64,000 nucleotides of DNA from JAAURB01 sp049647265 (GCA_049647265.1 JBARXJ010000048.1:124001-188000), one strand, 5' to 3'. Positions 55,670-64,000 are shown, numbered from the stretch's first letter. Program-made: numbers and translations. The notes: generated by a model from the letters alone, not told the origin.

Positions 55670-56899
55670 ATGTTAAAAGCCTATAAGTACCGTATACAAC
55701 CCACTTCTGAGCAAAAGATCTTACTTGCTAAGTCTTTTGGTTCAGCACGTTGGTTCTACAATTACGGGCTATCGTTAACATCTAGGACTTACAAAGAAAC
55801 AGGGAAAGGGTTAAGCCGTAATGACATCATCAAGCTGTTGCCCGGATTAAAGCGAGAGTATGAGTGGTTGACAGAGCCACCATCCCAAGTCTTGCAGCAG
55901 GTAGCTTTGGACTTGTCCAGCGCTTTCCTAAACTTTTTTGAAGGCAGAACTCGATATCCACGTTTTAAAGGGAAACACCGAAAGCAGTCTATTCGCTTTC
56001 CCCAAGGGTGTAAATTAACCGGGGACTACTTAATATTACCGAAGTTAAGAAAAGTCTATTGTCGTGTTTCTCGTTTACCAGTAGGTACTCTTAAATCAGT
56101 TACAGTTTCTATAACGGTAACGGGTGAGTACTACGCATCATGTCTCTATGATGATGGGACAGACAAACCCAAAATTAGTAGCGATGGTAAAGTAGTAGGA
56201 ATAGATGTGGGGCTAACTCCTGCATTCGCCATCACCTCTGATGGTAGTAAGCACGGGTCACCTAAATACTATCGGAAGCATGAGAAGAAACTAGCCATCC
56301 ATCAAAAACGCTTAAGTAGAAAGCAATTAAAATCCAACAATCGAACCAAAGCAAGAATCAAAGTTGCCAAGGTGCATCAAAAAATCAGCCGTTGTCGGGA
56401 AGATTTTCTGCACAAGCTAAGTCGTAAATTAGTAGACGAGAACCAAGTCATAGTGGTAGAGAATCTAGCTGTAAAGAACATGGTAAAAAACCACACCCAC
56501 CCCTCCGGCTCCCCTCCTGGGAGGGGATGGGGGTGGGTTAGCGACGCTGGATGGGGAATGTTTTGTACTATGCTCAAATACAAAGCCGAATGGGACGGAA
56601 AAACTTACTTAGAAATAGATAGATTTTTTCCCAGCTCTAAGACCTGTCATGTGTGTCTAAATCAAGTAGAAAGTCTACCGCTTGATGTAAGAGAGTGGAC
56701 TTGTGATCATTGTGGGACTCAACACGATAGGGATGTAAACGCGGCAATAAATATCAGAGATGAAGGATTACGAATTTTGAGCCTGTGCGGTCTTGGCGGT
56801 TCCCGTCGAGGAGCAACTGGCGTGGCGGGAGGGCATCTCGCAACAGCTTCTGGAGTTCGAGTAAGACCAAGCAAAGGCACAGCTTTTGTGAGGCGTTGA
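55670..56899 (+). CDS. tnpB: TnpB RNA-guided nuclease, IS605/IS1341 type
   Basis: A 409-residue TnpB. The RuvC triad is present: Asp179 (VVGIDVGL), Glu264 (VVENLAVKNM) and Asp355 (HDRDVNAA). A zinc finger is formed by Cys326/Cys329 (CHVC) and Cys345/Cys348 (CDHC). TnpB proteins are guided by an omega-RNA made from the element's right end. No tnpA is present, so the element could move only with help. Uniquely, residues 276-290 (THPSGSPPGRGWGWV) are encoded by a palindromic repeat that stands where TnpB proteins usually read K/CLAKSI before SDAGWG. The frame and catalytic residues are kept, so activity is possible but uncertain. Confidence 0.92.
   Translation: MLKAYKYRIQPTSEQKILLAKSFGSARWFYNYGLSLTSRTYKETGKGLSRNDIIKLLPGLKREYEWLTEPPSQVLQQVALDLSSAFLNFFEGRTRYPRFKGKHRKQSIRFPQGCKLTGDYLILPKLRKVYCRVSRLPVGTLKSVTVSITVTGEYYASCLYDDGTDKPKISSDGKVVGIDVGLTPAFAITSDGSKHGSPKYYRKHEKKLAIHQKRLSRKQLKSNNRTKARIKVAKVHQKISRCREDFLHKLSRKLVDENQVIVVENLAVKNMVKNHTHPSGSPPGRGWGWVSDAGWGMFCTMLKYKAEWDGKTYLEIDRFFPSSKTCHVCLNQVESLPLDVREWTCDHCGTQHDRDVNAAINIRDEGLRILSLCGLGGSRRGATGVAGGHLATASGVRVRPSKGTAFVRR
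56495..56538. repeat. Palindromic repeat inserted in frame within tnpB
   Basis: Outer arms ACCCACCCC (56495-56503) and GGGGTGGGT (56530-56538) enclose inner arms CCCCTCC (56511-56517) and GGAGGGG (56520-56526). The core CCCCTCCTGGGAGGGG is identical to 20916-20931 in an intergenic region. The element begins on a codon boundary of tnpB (codon 276) and leaves the frame open. Confidence 0.75.
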
Positions 56900-56946
56900 G
56901 CGGTGAAGGAAGAATCCCCGCGATAAATCGACGGGAGTGTCAAAAA
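56780..56946 (+). ncRNA. Probable omega-RNA scaffold and right end of the tnpB element
   Basis: TnpB guide RNAs overlap the 3' end of the gene and stop at the right end of the element. Here the GC-rich 3' part of tnpB is followed by GAATCCCCGCG...CGACGGGAGTGTCAA (about 56911-56946), the hairpin-plus-GAGTGTCAA end seen in cyanobacterial IS605-family elements. The guide would be the next bases (AAATTTACCC...), reaching into the GNAT start. Boundaries of the RNA are estimates. Confidence 0.45.
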
Positions 56947-56964
56947 TTTACCCTTTAACATCAT

Positions 56965-58215
56965 ATGACTTTATTTATTCCTCAAAATCAAGAACAAATT
57001 ACGATTCGTCCCTTTCAGTATCGGGATATCGATGAAATTGAGCAACTCTTTTTAACCTCAAGTAGCTTTGAGGATGAAGCCTCTCAACAACGAACCACCC
57101 AACTCTTACAACAGCTTCGTCGTTGGTATGGTGTACTCAAATTTGTTAGCTTATTTCCTAACCCCTGCCAGCATCTATTTAATGCTTATGTGGCAGAACA
57201 GAAAGGACAAGTTCAAGGTATTATCCAAGTTGCCCCATTCAATCAAACTCGTAGCACCTGGCGCGTTAATCATATCGCAGTCAATCCCGCTTGCGACTCT
57301 TCTCGAATTGGGTCACAACTGTTACGACATTGCTTTGAAACCATTTGGGAAGCCAGAACCTGGGTTTTAGAAGTCGATGTCAATGATAAAACTCACTTGG
57401 CACTCTATCGTCAAAATGGCTTTCAACCCTTAGCCCATACCACTTACTGGTCAGTTGAACCCCAACTCTTAGAACAACTCACCGCCACTCCACCGGACTT
57501 ACCCAATCTTTTACCCGTGAGTAATTCCGATGCCCAACTCTTGTATCAACTTGATACAGTCTCAATGCCACCTCTGCTACGGCAAGTGTTTGACCGCCAT
57601 GTGTCCGACTTCAAAACCAGTGTCTTAAAATCCGTTTGGGATGGCTTTAAACATTGGTATAGTCGCCAAGAACAAGTGAGTGGTTATGTGTTTGAACCCC
57701 AACGCAAAGCTGCAATTGGTTATTTTCAAATGCAATTGTGCAAGCAGGGAGAACAATCTCATATCGCTGAATTAACCGTTCATCCGGCTTATACTTGGCT
57801 GTACCCTGAGTTATTGTCTCAAATGGCACATCTAGCCCAAGCATTCCCCACTCAAGCCTTAAGACTGGCTTCTGCTGATTATCAACCAGAACGGGAAGCT
57901 TACCTCGAAAAAATTGGTGCGACTCGAGTTGAACATACTTTGTTAATGTCGCGTTCGGTGTGGCATAAATTACGGGAGTCTAAATTATCTCTCGATGGAC
58001 TACAACTGTCTGATATGTTGCAAAGTCTACAACCCTCCCGTAAACCTGTTCCGGGTCGGATGTCCTGGCTTGGCCCAATGGACCCCCACTCAGGTGAAGG
58101 TAAAGGAAAAGGATCGGATACGTTGAAAAGTTCCTCTCACGGTGTATCAGAATTTACTGAAGCTGACGAAATGGATAGCTTTCAATCTGGGAACGACAAC
58201 TTATCCGAAGATTAA
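56965..58215 (+). CDS. GNAT N-acetyltransferase family protein
   Basis: A 416-residue protein. Residues 1-165 form a GNAT domain: ITIRPFQYRDIDEIEQLF opens it, WRVNHIAVNPACDSSRIGSQLLRHC holds the acetyl-CoA-binding loop (R/Q-x-x-G/A), and LALYRQNGFQPL closes it. Residues 175-330 look like a second, weaker GNAT-like half. The last 70 residues are polar and probably flexible. The tnpB element ends about 20 bp before the ATG, and no ribosome site is clear, so the element may have replaced the native promoter. Substrate unknown. Confidence 0.8.
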   Translation: MTLFIPQNQEQITIRPFQYRDIDEIEQLFLTSSSFEDEASQQRTTQLLQQLRRWYGVLKFVSLFPNPCQHLFNAYVAEQKGQVQGIIQVAPFNQTRSTWRVNHIAVNPACDSSRIGSQLLRHCFETIWEARTWVLEVDVNDKTHLALYRQNGFQPLAHTTYWSVEPQLLEQLTATPPDLPNLLPVSNSDAQLLYQLDTVSMPPLLRQVFDRHVSDFKTSVLKSVWDGFKHWYSRQEQVSGYVFEPQRKAAIGYFQMQLCKQGEQSHIAELTVHPAYTWLYPELLSQMAHLAQAFPTQALRLASADYQPEREAYLEKIGATRVEHTLLMSRSVWHKLRESKLSLDGLQLSDMLQSLQPSRKPVPGRMSWLGPMDPHSGEGKGKGSDTLKSSSHGVSEFTEADEMDSFQSGNDNLSED

Positions 58216-58240
58216 TTAGATAGAGGGTAGAGGAGAGGGG

Positions 58241-58283
58241 GAGATAGGGAGATAGGGAGATGGGGAGATATAGGTAGAGATAG
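58241..58283. repeat. GAGATAGG tandem repeat
   Basis: Four to five copies of an 8-base unit (GAGATAGG with variants) lie between the GNAT gene and ruvX, 56 bp before the ruvX ATG. No other function is apparent. Confidence 0.7.
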
Positions 58284-58338
58284 GAAGTCACGCCCGTCAC
58301 CTCCTCACCTTTGGTGGTGTTTCCTCCAGTAACAACCC

Positions 58339-58827
58339 ATGACAAAGGACGAAAAACAAATCAACTCATTTATTTCTGTCTTAGGACTCGATGTTGGCAA
58401 TAAACGGATTGGTATCGCGGGTTGTGATGGCACAGGCTTAATTGCCACAGGTCTTACAACCCTAAAGCGAGGCCCATTTCAACAAGATGTGGCTCAATTC
58501 CAAGCATTGATTGAGTCGCGGCAAGTACAACGGTTAGTGGTGGGTTTGCCTTATTCGATGAACGGAACTGTAGGCAGCCAAGCTAAACGAGTTAAAAAAT
58601 ATGCCAAACGTTTAGCCAAAGCCCTCAATTTACCGTTAGACTTTGTTGATGAGCGCTTAACCTCATTTGTAGCCGAACAGATGATGGTGGCACAAAATAT
58701 CTCTCCATCTCGCAATAAAGAATTGATTGATCGTAAAGCCGCTGCGGTAATCTTACAACAATGGCTAGATCAGCGGCAGCAATCCCAGGGAGACGTTGTA
58801 GAAGGGAACGGGGAACAACGGTTTTGA
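58339..58827 (+). CDS. ruvX: Holliday-junction resolvase-like nuclease, YqgF/RuvX
   Basis: A 162-residue RNase H-fold protein. The first catalytic Asp is in LGLDVGNKRIGIA near residue 16, the Glu in VDERLTSFVAEQ near 112, and the closing Asp in IDRKAAAVILQQWL near 140. YqgF proteins act on Holliday junctions or in 16S rRNA maturation. The order ruvX - DUF3727 - mltG is common in cyanobacteria and is kept here. Confidence 0.93.
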   Translation: MTKDEKQINSFISVLGLDVGNKRIGIAGCDGTGLIATGLTTLKRGPFQQDVAQFQALIESRQVQRLVVGLPYSMNGTVGSQAKRVKKYAKRLAKALNLPLDFVDERLTSFVAEQMMVAQNISPSRNKELIDRKAAAVILQQWLDQRQQSQGDVVEGNGEQRF

Positions 58828-59061
58828 AGGTTCTTCTCACTCAGTATTGGGCGTGACTCAGTATCGTCACAAATCATAAATGAATTGCCATAACAATGCA
58901 ACGCCTATCTGAACCTTGGCAATAACTCATGCTTTGTTGACAGTAAGATGAGTAAATTGCACGAATTTAATTCAATTTTTACAATATCCCTGGTCGAAAT
59001 AGATCCAAGTTGTCCCTTTCTCCAGTAAAATTAGCTAGGGTTCCAGCAAAGTCTAGATTTT

Positions 59062-59655
59062 ATGAGCTTTTCCTCTCAACCTTCTCAAGAGAACGGTGAA
59101 CAGCCTGAAGCATCTATCACAATTACGGATGAAAAAGGGCAATCTCTCAAATGTGTGGTGCAATCAACTTTAGAACTTGATCAGCAAGAATATTTGCTGT
59201 TGGTTTGTGTCGATCAGCCTGTGGTGATTCTCACTTGGCCAGATGGTGAAACAAACGAAGATGAGGCCGCCATTCCAGTTGAGTCGGATAGCGAACTTGA
59301 CGCAGTTTTTCCCATTGCCAAAGCCGTACTGGCAGAACAGAATCTAACGCTACACTACAGTACGATTAGTTTAACCGTCTCAGGAGAACTGCCAGAACTG
59401 TCTGAGGAAGACCTAGAGTCTATGACCTCCGATGAGATCGACGGTGAAGCAGAAGAATACGAAGAGTTAGTCTGGCTGGCCAGCTTTTACTATAAAGAAC
59501 AAGAATACGGCGTTTATATTCCCCTCGACCCGTTCTTGATTTTGGCCCGTGTCGATGAACAGGGACAGCCTCAACTGCTTTCACCCGAAGAATTACAACA
59601 AATTGAACCATTGCTGCCCATGATTGAAGATCAACTCTTTGAAGATATGGCTTAA
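59062..59655 (+). CDS. DUF3727 (DUF1292-like) protein
   Basis: A 197-residue acidic protein. Residues 18-75 (ITITDEKGQSLKCVVQSTLEL) resemble the DUF1292 fold, and the C-terminal part (EYGVYIPLDPFLILARVDE, PEELQQIEPLLPMIEDQLFE) is the DUF3727 signature of cyanobacteria and plants. It lies 46 bp upstream of the likely mltG start, so the two are probably co-transcribed. Function unknown; plant relatives act in chloroplasts. Confidence 0.85.
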   Translation: MSFSSQPSQENGEQPEASITITDEKGQSLKCVVQSTLELDQQEYLLLVCVDQPVVILTWPDGETNEDEAAIPVESDSELDAVFPIAKAVLAEQNLTLHYSTISLTVSGELPELSEEDLESMTSDEIDGEAEEYEELVWLASFYYKEQEYGVYIPLDPFLILARVDEQGQPQLLSPEELQQIEPLLPMIEDQLFEDMA

Positions 59656-59701
59656 AACGTGGGACAATTCTTGCAGCAATCCACAGCACAGAGCATCTGA
59701 G

Positions 59702-60772
59702 ATGGGACGGATGATTAAACGATTATTTTACTTTTTACTTCTACCGGCTGCCCTCATTTTTGCAGGATGGCAGGGATGGTCTTGGTGGAGTTGGGTCAGT
59801 TCAGCCCCCGCTGCTGAATCGATTACAGATACAGAAGATAACAGTTCAGCGGTGCAAATTACCATTCCTTCCGGAACCTCTAGCCAACAAATTGGCCAGG
59901 ATCTCGAAGCGGCTGGTCTGATTCGTTCTTCGACGGCTTGGCGACTCTGGGCGCGATGGTTAACGTTTCAAGATAAGCAAGGAGAGTTTAAAGCCGGAAC
60001 TTATCAACTTTCCCCCGCAGACCCCTTATCAGAAGTAGCTGAAACCATCTGGAATGGAGAGGTGATGCAACTGAGTTATACCATTCCTGAAGGATGGTCA
60101 CTCGAACAAATGGCAGAATATTTTGAAAATCAAGGCTTCTTTTCAGCAGAGGAATTCTTACAAACGGTGGCGGTTATTCCCGAAGACGAATACCCCTGGT
60201 TACCCCAAGGACTGCCTTTATTAGAGGGATATTTATATCCAGATACCTATAAAGTAGTTGCAGAACAAATTACTCCAGAAGGGGTGATGCGCCAAATGTT
60301 AACTCAATTTGAACAGGTTGCCTTACCCGTTTATCAGCAGCAACAAGGACAAACTGACCTAGATTTACACGAATGGGTTACCTTAGCCAGTATTGTCGAG
60401 AAAGAAGCGGTTGTATCAGAGGAGAGAAATACCATTTCGGGAGTATTTCATAACCGTTTAGATGAAGGAATTCCCCTAGCGGCCGATCCAACTGTAGAAT
60501 ATGCCCTCGGTATTCGACAAACCGTCGATCAACCCTTAACCTTCAAACAAGTTGAAACGCCTTCTCCTTACAATACTTATCTCAACGCTGGACTCCCTCC
60601 GACACCGATCGCTAGTCCTGGGGTGGCCAGTTTAGAGGCAACCTTAAATCCTGAAGATACAGAATTTCTCTATTTTATGGCGCGTTATGATGGCACACAC
60701 ATTTTTAGCCGGACAGAAGCTGAACATCAAGCTGCGATCGCAGAAGTAGAAAGACAACTTTCAAATCAGTAG
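59702..60772 (+). CDS. mltG: Endolytic murein transglycosylase MltG
   Basis: About 356 residues from the ATG at 59702; the frame is open back to 59624 but that part overlaps the previous gene and is not membrane-like. One N-terminal helix (FYFLLLPAALIFAGWQGW) anchors the YceG domain. LysM-like ITIPSGTSSQQIGQDLEAAGLI precedes the catalytic region with LASIVEKEAVVSEERNTISGVFHNRL, whose Glu is the catalytic residue, and YNTYLNAGLPPTPIASPG. MltG cuts nascent peptidoglycan strands and sets glycan length. Confidence 0.94.
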   Translation: MGRMIKRLFYFLLLPAALIFAGWQGWSWWSWVSSAPAAESITDTEDNSSAVQITIPSGTSSQQIGQDLEAAGLIRSSTAWRLWARWLTFQDKQGEFKAGTYQLSPADPLSEVAETIWNGEVMQLSYTIPEGWSLEQMAEYFENQGFFSAEEFLQTVAVIPEDEYPWLPQGLPLLEGYLYPDTYKVVAEQITPEGVMRQMLTQFEQVALPVYQQQQGQTDLDLHEWVTLASIVEKEAVVSEERNTISGVFHNRLDEGIPLAADPTVEYALGIRQTVDQPLTFKQVETPSPYNTYLNAGLPPTPIASPGVASLEATLNPEDTEFLYFMARYDGTHIFSRTEAEHQAAIAEVERQLSNQ

Positions 60773-60819
60773 TTATTGAGGTTGACACTCCCCCGTTAAG
60801 ATAGGCAATAGTTTTGTAG

Positions 60820-60839
60820 GGTGCGTTACTTAACGCACC
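60820..60839. repeat. GGTGCGTTA palindrome
   Basis: GGTGCGTTA-CT-TAACGCACC lies 47 bp after the mltG stop. It is the same dispersed palindrome family as 45026-45044 and may also act as terminator. Confidence 0.65.
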
Positions 60840-60976
60840 TTTAGTACGCAAGAGATCATCAACAACAAATGACGCGCCAACCCATAACGCTGCAACAAAA
60901 TTGTCAATTGATCCCCTCTTCGTCGATAATAGAAGTCTGTTCTTGACCCTCACAAGTCGTTTAAGACTGACACACT

Positions 60977-62380
60977 ATGCGAAAACAGCGCTCTTTACTG
61001 ATTCTTATTATTGTTTTGGTGATTGCTTCGTTAACAATTCTAGTGAATATCCCGATGCGACTGGGATTAGATTTACGAGGTGGTTCCCAACTCACGATAC
61101 AATTACAAACCTCAGAGGCAGTTCCCACCATTGATGAACGAGTCTTAGAAGCCGTTCAACAGGTGATTGAAAAGCGCGTCAATGGCTTAGGTGTCTCAGA
61201 GTCCGTGGTGCAAACGGTGGGGCAAGATCAGATTTTAGTTCAACTTCCCGGTGTCAGCGATCCTGAACAAGCAGAACGGGTTTTGGGCGGAACGGCACAA
61301 CTGGATTTTCGCGAACAAAAACAAGGTACAGAAATAGAATTACAGGCTCAAACTCAAGCCAAACGTCTGCTAGAACTCGAGTTAGAACAGTTAAAGGCTG
61401 AAAACAAAACTGAAGCGATCGCGCAATCCCTGCAAGGTATCGAAGAAACGAATCAAGCGATCGCCGATCTATATAATAGTCCCACGCTTAAAGGTCAAGA
61501 TTTACGGGATGCTTTGCCAGAACCTGCCGGGGGGAACAACTGGAATATTGCTTTGCGTTTTAGTTCCGAAGGCGGTGATAAATTTGCTGAACTCACTAAA
61601 AATTTAGCAGGAACTGGCCGAACTATTGGGATTTTCCTAGATAAAGAAATTATTAGTTATCCTACAGTTCCGGTGGATTTTGCCGAAACAGGAATCACAG
61701 GGGGTAACGCCATCATTACCGGACAATTCACGGCTCAAGCGGCGAGCGATTTAGCAGTACAATTACGCGGGGGGGCATTACCGGTTCCAGTGGAAATTGT
61801 AGAAAATCGTACCGTTGGGGCAACCTTAGGACGAGACAGTATTCAGCGCAGTGTGTATGCGGCTTTGGGCGGTTTGATTCTTGTTTTAGTGTTTATGGTG
61901 CTTTACTATCGCCTACCCGGTATTATCGCCGATATTGCCCTATTGGTTTACACCGTATTGACGTTGGCATTATATGATTTACTGGGCGTGACTTTAACCT
62001 TACCCGGAATTGCTGGATTTATTCTCAGTATTGGGATGGCGGTTGATGCTAACGTACTCATTTTTGAACGTACTCGCGAAGAACTACGGGCAGGCAAAAC
62101 CTTGTATCGTTCTGTAGAGTCCGGATTTTACCGAGCGTTTGGCAGTATTCTTGATGGTAACCTCACCACTGGGATTGCTTGTATCGCGCTATTCTGGCTA
62201 GGAACAGGCTTAGTTAAAGGGTTTGCCCTCACTTTAGGATTAGGGGTTGCAGTGAGTATGTTTACAGCAGTCACCTGTAGTCGAACCTTAATGTTTACCG
62301 CCATTACCTTCTCCGAACTACGGAAGCCTGATTTATTCTGCCCCAACTTAGTCACGAACAATCCCAAACTCGACACATAA
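60977..62380 (+). CDS. secD: Protein translocase subunit SecD
   Basis: A 467-residue SecD. The first helix (residues 6-22) is followed by MRLGLDLRGGSQLTIQL, the defining N-terminal motif. The P1 periplasmic/lumenal domain spans about 40-290; five further helices cover about 300-450 with the conserved AGFILSIGMAVDANVLIFERTREEL, whose Asp is needed for proton-driven function. With SecF it pulls exported proteins out of the SecYEG channel. secF follows 41 bp downstream. Confidence 0.96.
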   Translation: MRKQRSLLILIIVLVIASLTILVNIPMRLGLDLRGGSQLTIQLQTSEAVPTIDERVLEAVQQVIEKRVNGLGVSESVVQTVGQDQILVQLPGVSDPEQAERVLGGTAQLDFREQKQGTEIELQAQTQAKRLLELELEQLKAENKTEAIAQSLQGIEETNQAIADLYNSPTLKGQDLRDALPEPAGGNNWNIALRFSSEGGDKFAELTKNLAGTGRTIGIFLDKEIISYPTVPVDFAETGITGGNAIITGQFTAQAASDLAVQLRGGALPVPVEIVENRTVGATLGRDSIQRSVYAALGGLILVLVFMVLYYRLPGIIADIALLVYTVLTLALYDLLGVTLTLPGIAGFILSIGMAVDANVLIFERTREELRAGKTLYRSVESGFYRAFGSILDGNLTTGIACIALFWLGTGLVKGFALTLGLGVAVSMFTAVTCSRTLMFTAITFSELRKPDLFCPNLVTNNPKLDT

Positions 62381-62421
62381 TCATTGATTGAATTGTCACT
62401 GTTTTCATTTAGTTATTTAAA

Positions 62422-63414
62422 ATGTTGAAGTTTAGTGTTATCAAACAGCGATCGCTTTGGTGGACAATTTCCGGTGTTATTATTCTTGCTGGAATCATTG
62501 CCATGGGGATTTCCTGGACTCGTCCTAATATTGCTGCCCCAATCCGTCCGGGTTTAGATTTTATCGGCGGGACTCGTCTCCAGCTTGAACTCGATTGTTC
62601 TGTGGCGGATAATTGTACGGGCCCCATTGAACTGGCAGATGTACGGCAGGTTTTAGCCGATCAAGGTTTAGCCAATAGTTCCATTCAACGCCTCGATAAA
62701 GATCCTCTCCAACAAGATAAACAAATTGTCTCTATTCGGACTCAAAGTCTAGATGTAGAAGCCCGCAGTCAACTACAACAGTCGTTAAGCGATGCCATTG
62801 GGGTGTTTGATCCTGAAGCAACTCAAATTGACACCGTTGGCCCCACTTTAGGCCGTCAAATCTTCATTTCTGGCTTAAAAGCCCTATTGGTGGCGTTTGC
62901 AGGTATTACGATTTATCTAACCTTTCGCTTCCAATTTGATTACGCTGTATTTGCTTTCGTTGCCCTATTTCACGATGTATTAATCACCCTGGGTGTCTTT
63001 TCAATCTTAGGATTAGTCTTAGGAATAGAAGTCGATAGTTTATTCCTCGTGGCACTCCTGACGATTATCGGATTTTCAGTCAATGATACCGTTGTCATTT
63101 ATGACCGAGTCCGGGAAGTCTTGAAGAAAAACCCGGAAATGTCGATTAATCAAGTGGTCGATAATGCGGTGAGTCAAACGTTAACCCGCTCTATTAATAC
63201 TACCTTGACGACACTGCTACCGTTACTGGGAATTTTTATATTCGGCGGCGATACCCTCAAATTCTTCGCTTTAGCCTTAATTATCGGCTTCATTGCTGGG
63301 GCATACTCCAGTATCTTTATTGCCAGTACTTTATTGGCTTGGTGGCGAGATCGCGCCTCTTCCTCAACTCCCCTACCCACAGACTCTCCACCTCCCATGC
63401 AAAATCCAGAATAA
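62422..63414 (+). CDS. secF: Protein translocase subunit SecF
   Basis: A 330-residue SecF, partner of SecD. RPGLDFIGGTRLQLEL follows the first helix; the Asp-containing LLTIIGFSVNDTVVIYDRVREVLKK lies in helix 4-5, and SINTTLTTLLPLLGIFIFGG follows. Six membrane helices are present. The tail is short and proline-rich. ATG at 62422. Confidence 0.96.
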   Translation: MLKFSVIKQRSLWWTISGVIILAGIIAMGISWTRPNIAAPIRPGLDFIGGTRLQLELDCSVADNCTGPIELADVRQVLADQGLANSSIQRLDKDPLQQDKQIVSIRTQSLDVEARSQLQQSLSDAIGVFDPEATQIDTVGPTLGRQIFISGLKALLVAFAGITIYLTFRFQFDYAVFAFVALFHDVLITLGVFSILGLVLGIEVDSLFLVALLTIIGFSVNDTVVIYDRVREVLKKNPEMSINQVVDNAVSQTLTRSINTTLTTLLPLLGIFIFGGDTLKFFALALIIGFIAGAYSSIFIASTLLAWWRDRASSSTPLPTDSPPPMQNPE

Positions 63415-63558
63415 TAGCATATTTACCTACGCCTAACGGAGGAGTTAAGCAGAAATTATAAAAGATAAATATTTTTTATATATTTTTTCTCTTCCTATAT
63501 CTAAAAGTTATTGTTAAACTAGGAGACAACAACCAATAACTTAGATATTGATATCGCC

Positions 63559-63882
63559 ATGTTTAACTCAATCGAAACCACTAACCAACCCATCAACCTT
63601 TTCGCAAACTTTAGAAACCCTTTAACTCATGGATTAAATCCGGTTCGCCAATGGTTAAATGAATTAGATGTCCGCAACGCTGAACTGGCCCACTTCATCT
63701 GTAAAACAGTTCCTTCACAATGTCCCTTTGAACGAAATTTTACTCTGTTTGGTCGGATTAATATCCATATCCCACCCATGTGTAAATTGAATCCGTTGTA
63801 TGAAGAAATTGTCTATTTGCGGTTTCGCGCACTGTCCTATTTAGCGGATGAGTGCAACGAAAATGTACATTGCTATTTGTAA
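63559..63882 (+). CDS. Mo-nitro_C (nitrogenase-associated) domain protein
   Basis: A 107-residue protein. LNPVRQWLNELDVRNAELAHFICK, then PSQCPFERNFTLFGR and CKLNPLYEEIVYLRFRALSYLADEC match the Mo-dependent nitrogenase C-terminal domain found as a stand-alone protein in many cyanobacteria, including ones that do not fix nitrogen. Conserved Cys residues in CPFER, CKLNP and DEC could bind a metal. Function unknown. No nif gene is in the window. Confidence 0.85.
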   Translation: MFNSIETTNQPINLFANFRNPLTHGLNPVRQWLNELDVRNAELAHFICKTVPSQCPFERNFTLFGRINIHIPPMCKLNPLYEEIVYLRFRALSYLADECNENVHCYL

Positions 63883-63951
63883 TTTGTGTTAATCGAAGTC
63901 GCGAATATTCCTCTGTTTCCTTAGCTTATCCACTCATCCAGACATTCTCTC

Positions 63952-64000
63952 ATGAACAAGAATCAATCTTCACCTCTGCGTTGGTATGGTGTACTCAATA
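63952..64000 (+). CDS. Start of an unidentified gene, cut by window edge
   Basis: An ATG at 63952 opens a frame MNKNQSSPLRWYGVLN that runs to the window end. RWYGVL and 20 bases of DNA (63979-63998) are identical to 57121-57140 in the GNAT gene, so it may be a related protein. Too little is seen to name it. Confidence 0.35.
   Translation, partial: MNKNQSSPLRWYGVLN

Overview
The window is a stretch of cyanobacterial chromosome, most likely from a filamentous Oscillatoriales type close to Planktothrix or Planktothricoides. The evidence is gene content (2Fe-2S plant-type ferredoxins, a high-light-inducible protein, flavodoxin, a CruF-type carotenoid enzyme, the PanC-Cmk fusion, DUF3598, DUF3727 and Mo-nitro_C proteins), moderate-to-low GC, many HIP1 octamers (GCGATCGC) and AACTAAC-type short tandem repeats. 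The genus is an inference. I saw no rRNA, tRNA or CRISPR array.

Region 1 (1-15389, all minus strand) is a surface-polysaccharide locus. In transcription order it holds a GtrA-like membrane protein, a GtrB-like GT2 glycosyltransferase, a methyltransferase, a GT-C-like membrane protein, a Wzm/Wzt ABC exporter with a Wzt-type glycan-binding tail, a second methyltransferase, a 2081-residue multidomain protein (sulfotransferase + coiled coil + GT2 + GT2 + GT4 + methyltransferase) and a sulfotransferase cut by the window edge. A small domain with the signature RPDV-x(n)-GW/GF recurs five times in three of these proteins.

Region 2 (15585-24381) is mainly housekeeping: UspA, PurH, a decayed four-helix-bundle gene, RemA-Gmk, a methyltransferase, thioredoxin, DUF3598, a SAM hydroxide adenosyltransferase and a Ser/Thr kinase. 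Palindromic and minisatellite repeats separate several of them.

Region 3 (24577-29254) is an iron-linked module: an SLH/OprB porin, a relic of a histidine phosphatase, an imelysin lipoprotein and a DUF1111 dihaem cytochrome. A 12-mer upstream of the imelysin gene recurs exactly near 46.38 kb. Then come a 45-residue ORF, a serpin, a HLIP, a TPR/GT41 protein, PanC-Cmk, a sulfotransferase and an RND pump without an adjacent adaptor.

Region 4 (41587-49466) holds three tandem ferredoxins whose start codons are exactly 458 bp apart, a SpoIID/LytB protein, PdhB, and a decayed iron-stress locus. In the decayed locus a relic of isiA (CP43-prime antenna) with a frameshift lies before a small zinc-ribbon-like protein, flavodoxin (isiB), an alpha/beta hydrolase and a Cys-rich membrane protein.

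Region 5 (49522-64000) holds FtsH, a NarL-type response regulator, CruF, a CofE-like protein, a solitary TnpB with a palindromic repeat inserted in frame, a GNAT protein, RuvX, DUF3727-MltG, SecD-SecF and a Mo-nitro_C protein. The window ends in the start of another gene.

No single region is proven to be a new system. The best leads are the polysaccharide mega-enzyme with its shared recognition domain, the REP-like palindrome inside tnpB, and the isiA relic beside an otherwise intact iron-stress operon.
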